From Paludibacter sp. 221 (GTDB lineage: Bacteria > Bacteroidota > Bacteroidia > Bacteroidales > Paludibacteraceae), in NCBI RefSeq assembly GCF_010501035.1, contig NZ_QVMH01000013.1:1-46657 (forward strand): a DNA stretch of 46,657 nucleotides. Direction: 5' to 3'. Below the pieces are notes generated by a model. It saw only the letters and a program-made list of their open reading frames with translations. It made no database searches and was not told where the DNA came from. Shown piece by piece: positions 1 through 8,317 of the stretch (position 1 is its first letter; every line of letters begins with the position of its first letter). The position numbers and the translations under genes are program-made.

Positions 1-181
1 GAGAAAGATTCATTTTTCAATTTTCATTCTTCATTTTTGCTCGAAGAATGTGGATGCAAATGTAAAGGCTTTGATTTTTTGAGGCAAATATTTAACGAAA
101 CAGGGAATTTTATAAGCAAATCGTGTTAAAACATCAATACTATAAACAAAACATGAATAGCTCAAAAGCCCTTTCCTAACA
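1..181. other. gene-free left edge
   Basis: AT-rich sequence at the window edge, downstream of the minus-strand propeller gene. I see no coding sequence, RNA gene or convincing terminator here. Confidence 0.4.
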
Positions 182-1342
182 TTAATATATATTTTCCAAC
201 TCTAATTCTTCTATTAAGTCCGGATTATCTTCCTGATGGTTTATTTCTGCCTGAGTAGTAAATGTGTCAGCCTCTATATCTATCCTCAAGTTTTGAGAAA
301 TATATTCCGGAGAGAGAAATGACAGTTTACCGTTGGTTGTACAACAAAATACCGTACCACATGGCAATGCTATCGGCGACGAAAATATCTTCCCCCCGGC
401 GTTATACTTGTCCAAAAGATTTCCTTGCGTATCTATAAAATACAGGTGTTTATCGTGCGAGCCTATTACCACTACCGACTCGTTTATCATTGCAGGCGAC
501 GAAACAACCATTTTTCCTGTTTTCACCTTATTCACCAGTTCTCCTTCGGCCGTAAGTGTATAGATATAACCATCGAACGAGCCAAACACGATTGTTCCAT
601 CCGGAGTTTGTATGGGTGAACTATGAATTCGTCCTCCTGTTTTAAACTTCCATTTCAGATTGCCCGACTTGTCGATACAGTACAAATGCTTATCGTAAGA
701 GCCTACAACGATAGAACTATCCTGCAATTGAAACGGTTTGGAATGCATTATCCAGCCCTTGGTTTTAAATGTATTTACAAGCTCCTTATCGGAATTGATG
801 AAATACAGCTTTTTACTGTTCGACCCTATTATCAGAGTACTATCGGAAGTTACCATCGGCGACCCGTGAACAATTCGCTTCACTTTAACGTGCGATAATT
901 CGCTCGCCTTCCTGTCGTAAAATACAACTTTACCTTTATTAGTTCCAAAAGCGATATTATCACCCAACTCTACCGGCTCAGTAAAGATAAAACCACCGGG
1001 GCGTATTTTTTCGTTAAAATTCCCCTCGTTATCGAAAAAATAGAAATAACCGTCATAACTGCCTATACCGATGCTGCCATCGCCCAATTCGGTGGGAGTG
1101 GCATGAATCCAACCTTTGGTTTCATAGCTGTTTACCAACTCTCCGCCACTATTAAAAAAGTAAAGTTGCTTGTGATGCGATGCTATTACAATATTGTTAT
1201 CGGATGTTTTTACAGGAGTAGAATAAAATGTTTCGCCAATATCAATAACAGTAGGTTGTATCGGCGACACAATACTACCATCTTGCTCAGCTTTCAGGTA
1301 AAAGGATAAAAATACAAAAAGAATTATGGTTAAATTTCGCAT
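182..1342 (-). CDS. PQQ-like beta-propeller repeat protein, exported
   Basis: A 386-residue protein made almost entirely of about eight repeats of roughly 39 residues. Each repeat ends in a strand such as YDGYFYFF, NSKKLYFI, YDKHLYCI or HDKHLYFI and is joined to the next by a G-x-IxSSP-like turn, as in PQQ-like/pyrrolo-quinoline propellers. The frame opens further upstream, but the start at 1342 gives a clean hydrophobic signal peptide (MRNLTIILFVFLSFYLKAEQ), so I chose it. There is no lipobox cysteine and no T9SS sorting tail, so a periplasmic location is the simplest inference. The last 30 residues are acidic (EELELENIY end). No catalytic residues are recognisable. The function is unknown; a scaffold or ligand-binding role is typical of such propellers. 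Confidence 0.8.
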   Translation of the reverse strand: MRNLTIILFVFLSFYLKAEQDGSIVSPIQPTVIDIGETFYSTPVKTSDNNIVIASHHKQLYFFNSGGELVNSYETKGWIHATPTELGDGSIGIGSYDGYFYFFDNEGNFNEKIRPGGFIFTEPVELGDNIAFGTNKGKVVFYDRKASELSHVKVKRIVHGSPMVTSDSTLIIGSNSKKLYFINSDKELVNTFKTKGWIMHSKPFQLQDSSIVVGSYDKHLYCIDKSGNLKWKFKTGGRIHSSPIQTPDGTIVFGSFDGYIYTLTAEGELVNKVKTGKMVVSSPAMINESVVVIGSHDKHLYFIDTQGNLLDKYNAGGKIFSSPIALPCGTVFCCTTNGKLSFLSPEYISQNLRIDIEADTFTTQAEINHQEDNPDLIEELELENIY

Positions 1343-1453
1343 GCCATTTTCTGAAAAAGATGATAAAGATAATAAAATCACATGCAAAAATCATATTTCT
1401 TAACAATCTGATTTTTTATCTATGTCAAACCAAACAGCTATCAGCCCAATCAT

Positions 1454-2266
1454 TTAAAACAAAAAATAATCGGAGGTAGGCTCACATTCGGCAAAAAACT
1501 CGCCCGGAGTGAAGCCCGAAAGTATTTTAAAATCATTTATCATGTGCGACTGGTCGTAATAACCCGCATCGTAAGCTAACTCTGTAAGGTTCTTCTCTTT
1601 GAAAAGGGATTTTTGAGCCAATGCGCTTTGAAAACGAACTGTTTTCAGAAATTGCTTGGGGGTAGAGCCGATATAATCTGAAAAAACACGCTCCAACTGC
1701 TTACGGCTAAGGCAAGCATGCGAAGCAAGCTGCTCGATACTAACCGATGCTTTGCTATTATTAATCAAGCCTATAGAATGGTTTACACGGTTGTATTCAT
1801 ACTTTTTGCGGCTTTTTTCCAAACGTTTTAATAAAAACCTCTCGATAAGCACTATTCTTTCCCCGAAGCTTTCAGCCTCATTCAGCCTCATTTCTAACTC
1901 GTCCGAATCTCCACGCAGGATATACTTCAGAGGCATCATCCGGTTATAAAATTCGGCCAAGGGAATATCAAAAAAGGCCATTAAACCCTGTGGCTGAAAA
2001 AGTACGGAAAACATCTCCAACTCATCGGATATAACAATATCCTGATATTGCTTTTTATGCCCACAGATAAGCGTATTTTCTTCTAACGCAAAACTCTTAT
2101 CCGTAGCAGCCGGACGATGTCCAAAATAAAAGGTAAGCTCAGGAATACCGGAGGGCACAATACGGTAATTATAAGGCTCCTTAAAGGAGCCCCGGCTGCT
2201 CATTCCCCAATACCCTTTCACATATTGCGATAGAGCTACGGATGGTTTGGATACAAAATAGTGCAT
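1454..2266 (-). CDS. AraC-family transcriptional regulator
   Basis: A 270-residue cytoplasmic DNA-binding protein. The N-terminal ~150 residues resemble the cupin-like sensing region of regulators with a conserved YVKGYW start and an IVPSG.PEL segment. The C-terminal ~100 residues hold the two helix-turn-helix units of the AraC fold: SIEQLASHACLSRKQLERVF, and NLTELAYDAGYYDQSHMIND followed by FTPGEFF. The frame extends 17 codons upstream, but family alignment favours the start at 2266 (MHYFVSKPS). It lies just downstream of the VOC gene on the same strand and might regulate it; this is inference from adjacency. The ligand is unknown. Confidence 0.87.
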   Translation of the reverse strand: MHYFVSKPSVALSQYVKGYWGMSSRGSFKEPYNYRIVPSGIPELTFYFGHRPAATDKSFALEENTLICGHKKQYQDIVISDELEMFSVLFQPQGLMAFFDIPLAEFYNRMMPLKYILRGDSDELEMRLNEAESFGERIVLIERFLLKRLEKSRKKYEYNRVNHSIGLINNSKASVSIEQLASHACLSRKQLERVFSDYIGSTPKQFLKTVRFQSALAQKSLFKEKNLTELAYDAGYYDQSHMINDFKILSGFTPGEFFAECEPTSDYFLF

Positions 2267-2353
2267 ATAATTAGGTACTCCTGTTTTACAAATATACAAT
2301 TTACAATCAAGCCACAAAAGCCTGATTGTAAATTAAAACCTGCTTATCTAAAG

Positions 2354-2719
2354 TCACTCGTCGCCATAAAGCCCTACTTTATTTCCCTCGCTATCAATGA
2401 AAAGTGCGAAATAGCCTCTTCCTTCCACTTCTATTTTAGTTTTCGGGAAAACAATTTTCCCTCCCAGTTTTTCCACACTTTCAATTGCTTCGTCCAGTTT
2501 ATCTCCTAAATCGAAGTGAACAAGTGTTCCGTTTGCCGAAGGCTTAAAGCCGTCTGTAAACGAAATAGCTCCTTCGCCACCGGGGAAACAAGCCATTTTC
2601 TCTGTCTCACATTCAAAAACTTCAAAGTCTAAATTCAGTAATGAGCTATAAAATTTAACGGCTCTTTCAAAATTTCCGGCAGGAATCTCTACCCACGAAA
2701 TCAGTTTTTTCATTGTCAT
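2354..2719 (-). CDS. VOC (glyoxalase/bleomycin resistance) family protein
   Basis: A 121-residue single-domain VOC protein. It opens with WVEIPAGNFERAVKFYSSLL, a standard first beta-alpha unit, and ends with FIDSEGNKVGLYG, where the metal-binding Glu of many VOC enzymes lies. This subgroup is common beside AraC-type regulators in Bacteroidota and is often annotated as a glyoxalase-like protein; the substrate is unknown. It could start at the first or third codon (both Met). A minus-strand -7 box (TACCTTTG) at 2756-2763 supports a transcript starting close upstream. Confidence 0.87.
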   Translation of the reverse strand: MTMKKLISWVEIPAGNFERAVKFYSSLLNLDFEVFECETEKMACFPGGEGAISFTDGFKPSANGTLVHFDLGDKLDEAIESVEKLGGKIVFPKTKIEVEGRGYFALFIDSEGNKVGLYGDE

Positions 2720-2755
2720 TTTGTTTTTTTAGTTAAACTTACTTTTGTTACAATG

Positions 2756-2763
2756 CAAAGGTA
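2756..2763 (-). promoter_or_regulatory. -7 promoter box TACCTTTG for the VOC gene
   Basis: Matches the Bacteroidota -7 consensus TAnnTTTG on the minus strand, 37 bases upstream of the VOC start. No clear -33 TTTG is visible at the usual spacing. Confidence 0.5.
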
Positions 2764-2938
2764 GAGCACCGCCTGACTCTATAATTGGAAATTTGCGACA
2801 TCTTTATAAAATAATCATCCGAACAAAAAAAGAAGTGTGGCTCAGAATACATGATTTACTACTTAAGCATCTGATTCTAAAGAAAAACTTCAAAAAACAC
2901 GCCAAAACCACCGTTTTCATATTACAGAATCTTTTTCG

Positions 2939-2946
2939 TACTTTTG
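2939..2946 (+). promoter_or_regulatory. -7 promoter box TACTTTTG for the methyltransferase operon
   Basis: Matches TAnnTTTG, with a TTTC at 2915-2918 near the -33 position. The box contains the most upstream possible TTG start (2944) of the following frame, so that TTG would not be transcribed from this promoter. Confidence 0.55.
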
Positions 2947-2970
2947 CGGACTTTAATAAAAAGAAGAATC

Positions 2971-3744
2971 TTGCACAGAGCATTTAAATATATAAGGCAC
3001 ATTTTATCGGCACGGAATACATTCGGCTTCAGAATACATTCTCCCTTTGTATTTCATTTTACGAAATTTGTTATCTACGAAAAAAATCCGTTTTATATTT
3101 TTCCTGAGATAGAGGCACTGCGTAAAGAACTGAAAAAAGACGGACGTACTATTTGCATAACCGATTTTGGAATGGGCAAAGGAGGAGAGCGAAAAGTGAA
3201 CAACATTGCCCGAAAATCGCTCAAACAACCTAAATACGGTCAGTTATTCTATCGGATAGTGAACTATTCGGGGAGTAAAGATATTTTAGAGCTAGGCACT
3301 TCTTTAGGAATAACGACCTGTTATCTGGGCTCAGCATCAAAAGACATACGATGCACAACGTTAGAAGGCTGCCCCGAAACAATTAAAGTAGCCCAAGAAA
3401 ATTTCAATAAACTACAACTGAATAATAATATCAACATTATACAGGGAGACATAAATAAAAATCTGGAGACAGCTTTAAATAAAGTAGAAAAACTCGACTT
3501 TATTTTTATAGATGCCAATCACCGTTCGGACGCGGTACTGGATTATTTTGAAAAATGTTTATCGAAAGCCCATGACAAAACCATTGTTTTGATAGATGAT
3601 ATATATTGGTCGGACGATATGGAATATGCATGGAACAGCATAAAATCACACGAAAAAGTAAGTTCTACAATCGATTTGTTTCAGGTTGGAATTGCTTTTC
3701 TCGACCCTGTATTGCAAAAAAAGAATTACAAGATGCGATTCTGA
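2971..3744 (+). CDS. class I SAM-dependent methyltransferase
   Basis: About 257 residues. The methyltransferase core shows motif I as ILELGTSLGITTCYL, a following acidic strand (TTLEGCPETIKVAQENF), an IIQGD motif and FIFIDANHRSDAVLDYF, as in the O-methyltransferase/Methyltransf_24 group. The N-terminal RNTFGFRIHSPFVFHF stretch recurs in Bacteroidota relatives, so translation must start upstream of it. No ATG exists there: the choices are TTG at 2944, which sits inside a -7 promoter box, or TTG at 2971. I chose 2971 for that reason, but it is uncertain. The substrate is unknown. The adenosyltransferase gene follows after 77 bases on the same strand. Confidence 0.82.
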   Translation: MHRAFKYIRHILSARNTFGFRIHSPFVFHFTKFVIYEKNPFYIFPEIEALRKELKKDGRTICITDFGMGKGGERKVNNIARKSLKQPKYGQLFYRIVNYSGSKDILELGTSLGITTCYLGSASKDIRCTTLEGCPETIKVAQENFNKLQLNNNINIIQGDINKNLETALNKVEKLDFIFIDANHRSDAVLDYFEKCLSKAHDKTIVLIDDIYWSDDMEYAWNSIKSHEKVSSTIDLFQVGIAFLDPVLQKKNYKMRF

Positions 3745-3821
3745 CAAAACAATTTGAAGATACAGACGTTAGTAACGTCAAAAACATATTAATAAAAAGT
3801 CGGAACCAAAGCCGAAAAAAA

Positions 3822-4370
3822 ATGAAAGTTTACACAAAGACAGGCGACAAAGGCCAAACGAGCTTAATAGGAGGAACACGGATAAATAAAAACGATGTTC
3901 GCCTTGAGGCTTATGGCACTATCGACGAGCTGAACTCTTTTGTAGGATTATTGGTTAGTGAAGTAACAGAGGAAGAGCATAAAAAATTCCTGCTCTCCAT
4001 TCAAAACAGTTTATTTGACATGGGCAGTTGCCTTGCACTGGACACTACCAAGCCGGAAACAGAGAAGTACGGTATATCTTTCGACAAAACAGAGATTTCA
4101 AAAATCGAATCAGAAATCGACCGTTTGAGCGAAAACCTGCCTCCTCTGAAGTCATTCGTTATTCCGGGAGGTACTAAGGCAGCAGCGCTGGCACACGTAT
4201 GCCGCACAGTATCGCGCCGTGCCGAAAGGTGTATTTACACTATGAGTGAGCATTATCAGGTTGAATCTGAAATACTTATTTACGTAAATCGCCTGTCGGA
4301 TTATTTCTTTGTTTTATCGCGTTGTTTCAACAAAGAGAGAGGTACTGAAATATTTTATACGAAACTGTAA
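3822..4370 (+). CDS. ATP:cob(I)alamin adenosyltransferase, PduO type
   Basis: Transfers the adenosyl group of ATP to cob(I)alamin to make adenosylcobalamin; acts in the cytoplasm. The 182-residue length is typical of the PduO-type (Cob_adeno_trans) family. The ATP-binding N terminus is visible (VYTKTGDKGQTSLIGG), as are YGTIDELNSFVG, VIPGG and the C-terminal CRTVSRRAERC, whose Arg/Glu residues belong to the active site. The open frame extends 72 codons upstream across the end of the methyltransferase gene, but the family always starts at MKVYTKTGDKG, fixing the start at 3822. Other cobalamin genes are not adjacent. Confidence 0.93.
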   Translation: MKVYTKTGDKGQTSLIGGTRINKNDVRLEAYGTIDELNSFVGLLVSEVTEEEHKKFLLSIQNSLFDMGSCLALDTTKPETEKYGISFDKTEISKIESEIDRLSENLPPLKSFVIPGGTKAAALAHVCRTVSRRAERCIYTMSEHYQVESEILIYVNRLSDYFFVLSRCFNKERGTEIFYTKL

Positions 4371-4388
4371 TTCTTTCAATTTTTTTTT

Positions 4389-4396
4389 TACTTTTG
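4389..4396 (+). promoter_or_regulatory. -7 promoter box TACTTTTG for the DUF2795 gene
   Basis: TAnnTTTG match preceded by a run of T, 42 bases before the DUF2795 ATG. No -33 TTTG at standard spacing. Confidence 0.5.
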
Positions 4397-4437
4397 CACT
4401 CGACTAAACAAAATTAAATATCAACTTAATTATTGTT

Positions 4438-4659
4438 ATGTATTGGACACTAGAACTGGCATCAAAAATAGAAGATGCTCCTTGGCCTGCCACTAAAGAT
4501 GAACTGATTGATTACGCAATGCGTTCGGGCGCTCCTTTAGAAGTTATTGAAAACCTGCAGGAGATTGAAGATGAAGGCGAAATATATGAATCGATAGAAG
4601 ATATTTGGCCCGACTATCCTACTAAAGAAGATTTTTTCTTTAATGAAGAAGAATATTAA
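4438..4659 (+). CDS. DUF2795 family small acidic protein
   Basis: A 73-residue, strongly acidic protein (MYWTLELASKIEDAPWPATK start; IYESIEDIWPDYPTKEDF near the end). It matches the small DUF2795 protein that is widespread in Bacteroidota. In this family the segment DELIDYAMRSGAPLEVIENL is the conserved helical core. The function is not known. It has its own promoter box and a separate start, so it is probably a monocistronic gene. Confidence 0.88.
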   Translation: MYWTLELASKIEDAPWPATKDELIDYAMRSGAPLEVIENLQEIEDEGEIYESIEDIWPDYPTKEDFFFNEEEY

Positions 4660-4979
4660 TCTCTATACCGATTGTTTCGTACAAAGAACAGTCAAAAGAA
4701 AGATTAATTTATTATTTTGAATTGAAATGCGCGCGATATGATGCTTGAAAATCAGATTGTTGTGCTGGTGGAACAGACAAGGATTTGCCATACTAATTAG
4801 TTGATACAAAATTGTATTAATATTATTTAAGACTAGTATGACAAATTCTTGTTGTTTGTTAAAAACGGGTTCAAATACAATTTTTTGTAATTTTATTAGT
4901 TTTATAACAAAAACACAGCTAACAAACCTGATTTTTAGTTTGACAAAATGTGTCTGAAAAGCATATCGGATATTGCCTT
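4660..4979. other. 320-base gene-free region with an imperfect inverted repeat
   Basis: No convincing gene. An 18-base arm at 4778-4795 pairs with 4834-4851 with two non-identical positions (one would be a G-U pair in RNA). The loop contains the small palindrome ATACAA/TTGTAT (4804-4817). The sequence GGTGGAACAGACAAGG before the first arm and GGGTTCAAAT near 4870 vaguely resemble tRNA D- and T-arms, but no cloverleaf can be formed. Confidence 0.45.
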
Positions 4980-5936
4980 ATGAAAAAAGTTGTTTTTTGC
5001 TCATTGTTGTTGCTTTTTTACTTAGGCAAAATTGCTGCTCAAAGCGATTCGCAAATGAGTCAATATACGTTTTTTCCGGCAGCATTTAATCCTGCTATGG
5101 CGGGTGAAAACGATATGATACAAGCCGTTGTTTTTTTTCGGCAAGACTTTTGGTCTTTCGACAACGGGGCATTAACACTCAATGCAGGTGCAAATATGCC
5201 TTTCTCCATCGGAAAGAGTTCACATGGAGCAGGTATCCGGTTTGTAATCAAAGAAGTTGGGTCGATGTGGAGATACCAAAATGCTTATTTGCAATATGCG
5301 TATAAACACACAAGCTCCATAGGCAAATTCAGCGCAGGGCTTGATATCGGTTTTATCGATTCCGGAATTGACGGAGCAAAGGCTGAACCAAAACCGCCAA
5401 GCGCCGAAGATGAGTCGCACTCGGACAACGACCAAACTATACCTCAGGCTAAAGTGTCGGGGATGCAACTGGACTTGAACGCCGGAGTTATGTACAAGTT
5501 TACTAATGGGTTTGCTGGTATATCGTGCACCCATATTACAGCGCCTAAAATATATATTGGCGAGGATATAGTTGAACCTATAAAACCTGCTTTACACGTA
5601 ATTGGCGGTTATCAGTTCAAAATACCGGATACAAAACTGGTGATAAAGCCCAGCACATATCTGAAAACTGATTTTGTAACGCTCGATTGGGATTTGACCG
5701 GTAGGCTTGAATATGATGAACGAATTTGGGGAGGCCTCTCCTATCGCATCGGCAATTCTGTTGGGGTGCATGTAGGCATGAATATCTTTGGAGGATTGAC
5801 TGCAGGAGTAGCGTATGATGTACCACTTTCCAATACGTTTGTAACCTTTGGTGGATATGAGATTTTTTTAGAGTATAATTTCGAATTTTTGCTCGGAAAG
5901 CATACTAAAAAATATAAAAGTATAAGGATTCTGTAA
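4980..5936 (+). CDS. porP: PorP/SprF family type IX secretion outer-membrane protein
   Basis: A 318-residue predicted beta-barrel of the PorP/SprF family. The signal peptide is MKKVVFCSLLLLFYLGKIAAQ, followed by the family hallmark SQMSQYTFFPAAFNPAMAGEN. The later GGLSYRIGNSVGVHVGMNIF and GVAYDVPLSN segments are typical C-terminal barrel strands. A GTG start 10 codons upstream is possible, but the ATG at 4980 gives a proper signal peptide. It heads the T9SS operon, with gldK 53 bases downstream, in the order known from Porphyromonas (porP-K-L-M-N). In that system PorP helps anchor attachment-complex proteins in the outer membrane. An Asp/Glu/Pro-rich insertion (KPPSAEDESHSDND) sits in a likely loop. 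Confidence 0.93.
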   Translation: MKKVVFCSLLLLFYLGKIAAQSDSQMSQYTFFPAAFNPAMAGENDMIQAVVFFRQDFWSFDNGALTLNAGANMPFSIGKSSHGAGIRFVIKEVGSMWRYQNAYLQYAYKHTSSIGKFSAGLDIGFIDSGIDGAKAEPKPPSAEDESHSDNDQTIPQAKVSGMQLDLNAGVMYKFTNGFAGISCTHITAPKIYIGEDIVEPIKPALHVIGGYQFKIPDTKLVIKPSTYLKTDFVTLDWDLTGRLEYDERIWGGLSYRIGNSVGVHVGMNIFGGLTAGVAYDVPLSNTFVTFGGYEIFLEYNFEFLLGKHTKKYKSIRIL

Positions 5937-5989
5937 ATCCTTTTTTCTGAAATTTAATGAAATAAAAATATTTCACCTATATTTACTAG

Positions 5990-7366
5990 ATGAATATGAA
6001 GAAAACATTGCTTATTTTTATTGTCGCTTTGCTGCTTTTTGCCTGTAACAAACCTTCCGGACAGCTGGTCGGTGTAGGGGCAAACGGAAGTTTTAAAGAA
6101 GCAGCCCCTTATGGAATGGTATTTATTAAGAAAGGTACCTTTGTAATGGGTGCTAACGACCAATCGGCCATTGGAGGCATTAACGACAGACCTATAAATG
6201 TAACTGTAGATGCATTTTGGATGGACGAAACCGAAATTACAAATGATGAATACAAACAATTTGTAAATTGGGTGCGCGACTCTATCGCCTTACGTGCGTT
6301 GGTTATGGGCGGACGTGACGAGTTTCGTATAGTAAAGAGAAACCAAACGGACGATTTGCCTCCGGAAATAGCTCCGTTGAATTGGAAAGCTAAAATTCCA
6401 TGGAACTCGCAAGACGAAGAAGTTCAAGATATTTTGTCGTTCATGTACTATGATGGCAACGATATACTGAATACTAAAAAAGAATTCAACCCGGGAGCTT
6501 TACAATACCGCTACGAGTGGTTGAACTATGACCAAGCTGCTGCACCACAAAACAAATATGATGTAAACACAGGTGCATATCCGGCTAATGCTACAGTACG
6601 TGTAGATACCTCATATATAGATGAAGCCGGTGTTATCCGTCACGAAACAATAACACGTAAACTGAAATCACGCCGCGACCTTATTTCATCCAAAATAGTA
6701 AATGTATATCCCGACACAGTGATGTGGATTCGCGATTTTCAATATGCATATAACGACCCAAGAATGAGAATGTATTTCTCGCATCAGGGATATGCTCAAT
6801 ATCCTGTTGTAGGCGTTACATGGGAACAAGCACAAGCGTTCTGCCGTTGGAGAACCGACTACTATAATGCAAGCCATAAGGTAAAGGCGCAGGATTATCG
6901 CTTACCTACCGAGGCCGAATGGGAATATGCTGCACGTGGTGGACGCCAAATGGCGCTTTACCCTTGGGGTGGTAACTACGTACGCGACAACAAAGGCTGC
7001 TATATGGCTAATTTCAAACCGCTACCGGGAAACTATTCGGACGATACGGGCTCAACTACCATGAAAGTAGGTTCTTTCGCTCCAAACGATTTCGGATTGT
7101 TTGATATGGCCGGAAACGTTGCCGAATGGACTTCATCAGCCAACAGAGAATCAAGCAACACATTGGTGTATGATATGAACCCAAGCTTCCAATACAATGC
7201 CAAGAACAGCGACCCCGATGTTTTGAAACAAAAGGTTGTGAGAGGCGGATCGTGGAAAGATATAGCATATTACCTGCAATGTGGAACAAAAACTTACGAA
7301 TATCAATATGAAAGTCGCCCTTACATAGGCTTCCGTTGTGTCCGTTCATATAACGGCGACTTATAA
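5990..7366 (+). CDS. gldK: type IX secretion / gliding motility lipoprotein GldK (PorK)
   Basis: A 458-residue lipoprotein: MNMKKTLLIFIVALLLFACN with lipobox LLFAC, so it is acylated and held on the periplasmic side of the outer membrane, where PorK and PorN form rings in Porphyromonas. Most of the protein is an FGE-sulfatase (formylglycine-generating enzyme-like) fold: MVFIKKGTFVMGAND, YRLPTEAEWEYAARGG, FGLFDMAGNVAEWTSS, VVRGGSWKD and the C-terminal GFRCVRS. In GldK this domain is structural rather than catalytic. It sits between porP and gldL in the operon. It may start at codon 1 or at the Met at codon 3. Confidence 0.96.
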   Translation: MNMKKTLLIFIVALLLFACNKPSGQLVGVGANGSFKEAAPYGMVFIKKGTFVMGANDQSAIGGINDRPINVTVDAFWMDETEITNDEYKQFVNWVRDSIALRALVMGGRDEFRIVKRNQTDDLPPEIAPLNWKAKIPWNSQDEEVQDILSFMYYDGNDILNTKKEFNPGALQYRYEWLNYDQAAAPQNKYDVNTGAYPANATVRVDTSYIDEAGVIRHETITRKLKSRRDLISSKIVNVYPDTVMWIRDFQYAYNDPRMRMYFSHQGYAQYPVVGVTWEQAQAFCRWRTDYYNASHKVKAQDYRLPTEAEWEYAARGGRQMALYPWGGNYVRDNKGCYMANFKPLPGNYSDDTGSTTMKVGSFAPNDFGLFDMAGNVAEWTSSANRESSNTLVYDMNPSFQYNAKNSDPDVLKQKVVRGGSWKDIAYYLQCGTKTYEYQYESRPYIGFRCVRSYNGDL

Positions 7367-7399
7367 AATACTGAAATAAATAATATAAATCAGAAAAAT

Positions 7400-8266
7400 A
7401 TGTCTTCAAAAAACAAATCTAAATTTGATATTTGGTGGAATAGTCAGGGAGTGAAACGTGCATCAGGAGCAATATACAGTATTGGAGCTGCTGTTGTTAT
7501 TACAGGAGCATTATTCAAATTGATGCACTGGCCTTATGCCGGACTTATTCTTTCAGCGGGAATGATAACAGAAGCATTACTATTTATTTTAAGTGCATTC
7601 GACTCTCCTCACAAAGATTACGAATGGGACAGAATATTCTCGTTCGAAGGAGATGGAACCACTTTCAATGAAATCAACATAGGTGGCGGAAGCCGCACTC
7701 CGAGTTTTGGTACTCAACAGTTAGCTGATGAAGAGTTGAAAAACCTTTCGGACGGAATTAAAAACCTTTCAGAAACAGCTAAACAACTGAATACAATATC
7801 GGATGCAGTAGGTTCAACTAAGGAATATATCAAAAACATAGAATCGGCATCGGAGGTTACAGCTAAGTTTGCCTCAACACAAACATCGCTTAATTCGGCA
7901 ACAACAAGCCTGTTCGCATCTTACGAATCGCTGAATAAAGATATGGATTCGGCTGTGAACAGCACCAAACAATATGCCGAGGCTACAAAAGATATTAATA
8001 AGAACCTGTCTTCGCTTAACTCAATTTACGAAATACAGTTAAAGAATATCCAAAGCCAAAGCGCTGCTATTGAGAAACAAACTGAAGGAGCACGTTTAGT
8101 TGCCGAAAGTTTGAATGATATAGCGTCTGAAAATAAGAAAATCAAGCAACTGACACAAACTACTTTTGACGAAGTTAACCAGTATAAAGAAGCCTCGGCT
8201 CAACTTACAAGCCATATAAAAGAGCTTAACCGTATATATGGCAATATGCTGAATGCTTTAAGCTAA
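7400..8266 (+). CDS. gldL: type IX secretion motor protein GldL (PorL)
   Basis: A 288-residue inner-membrane protein. Two closely spaced transmembrane helices lie at about residues 22-43 and 46-68, followed by a long cytoplasmic helical/coiled-coil region rich in Ser, Asn and Lys. Glu58 in the second helix (SAGMITEALLF) matches the conserved membrane glutamate that is central to proton-driven rotation in the GldL/GldM motor. The FKLMHWPYAG linker is also a family hallmark. It starts 33 bases after gldK. Confidence 0.96.
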   Translation: MSSKNKSKFDIWWNSQGVKRASGAIYSIGAAVVITGALFKLMHWPYAGLILSAGMITEALLFILSAFDSPHKDYEWDRIFSFEGDGTTFNEINIGGGSRTPSFGTQQLADEELKNLSDGIKNLSETAKQLNTISDAVGSTKEYIKNIESASEVTAKFASTQTSLNSATTSLFASYESLNKDMDSAVNSTKQYAEATKDINKNLSSLNSIYEIQLKNIQSQSAAIEKQTEGARLVAESLNDIASENKKIKQLTQTTFDEVNQYKEASAQLTSHIKELNRIYGNMLNALS

Positions 8267-8317
8267 TTTTTTCAGTTCGTTAATAATAAAATAAAAATTA
8301 CTTTTCAAAGATAATAG

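Noticed and set aside
4761..4885. tRNA gene
   Set aside because: D- and T-arm-like strings occur, but acceptor, anticodon and T stems cannot be paired.
5990..7366. GldK as a possible DGR target because its FGE fold resembles DGR variable proteins
   Set aside because: Its C-terminal coding sequence does not match the 46.5 kb repeat at the nucleotide level, and the FGE domain is a normal part of GldK.
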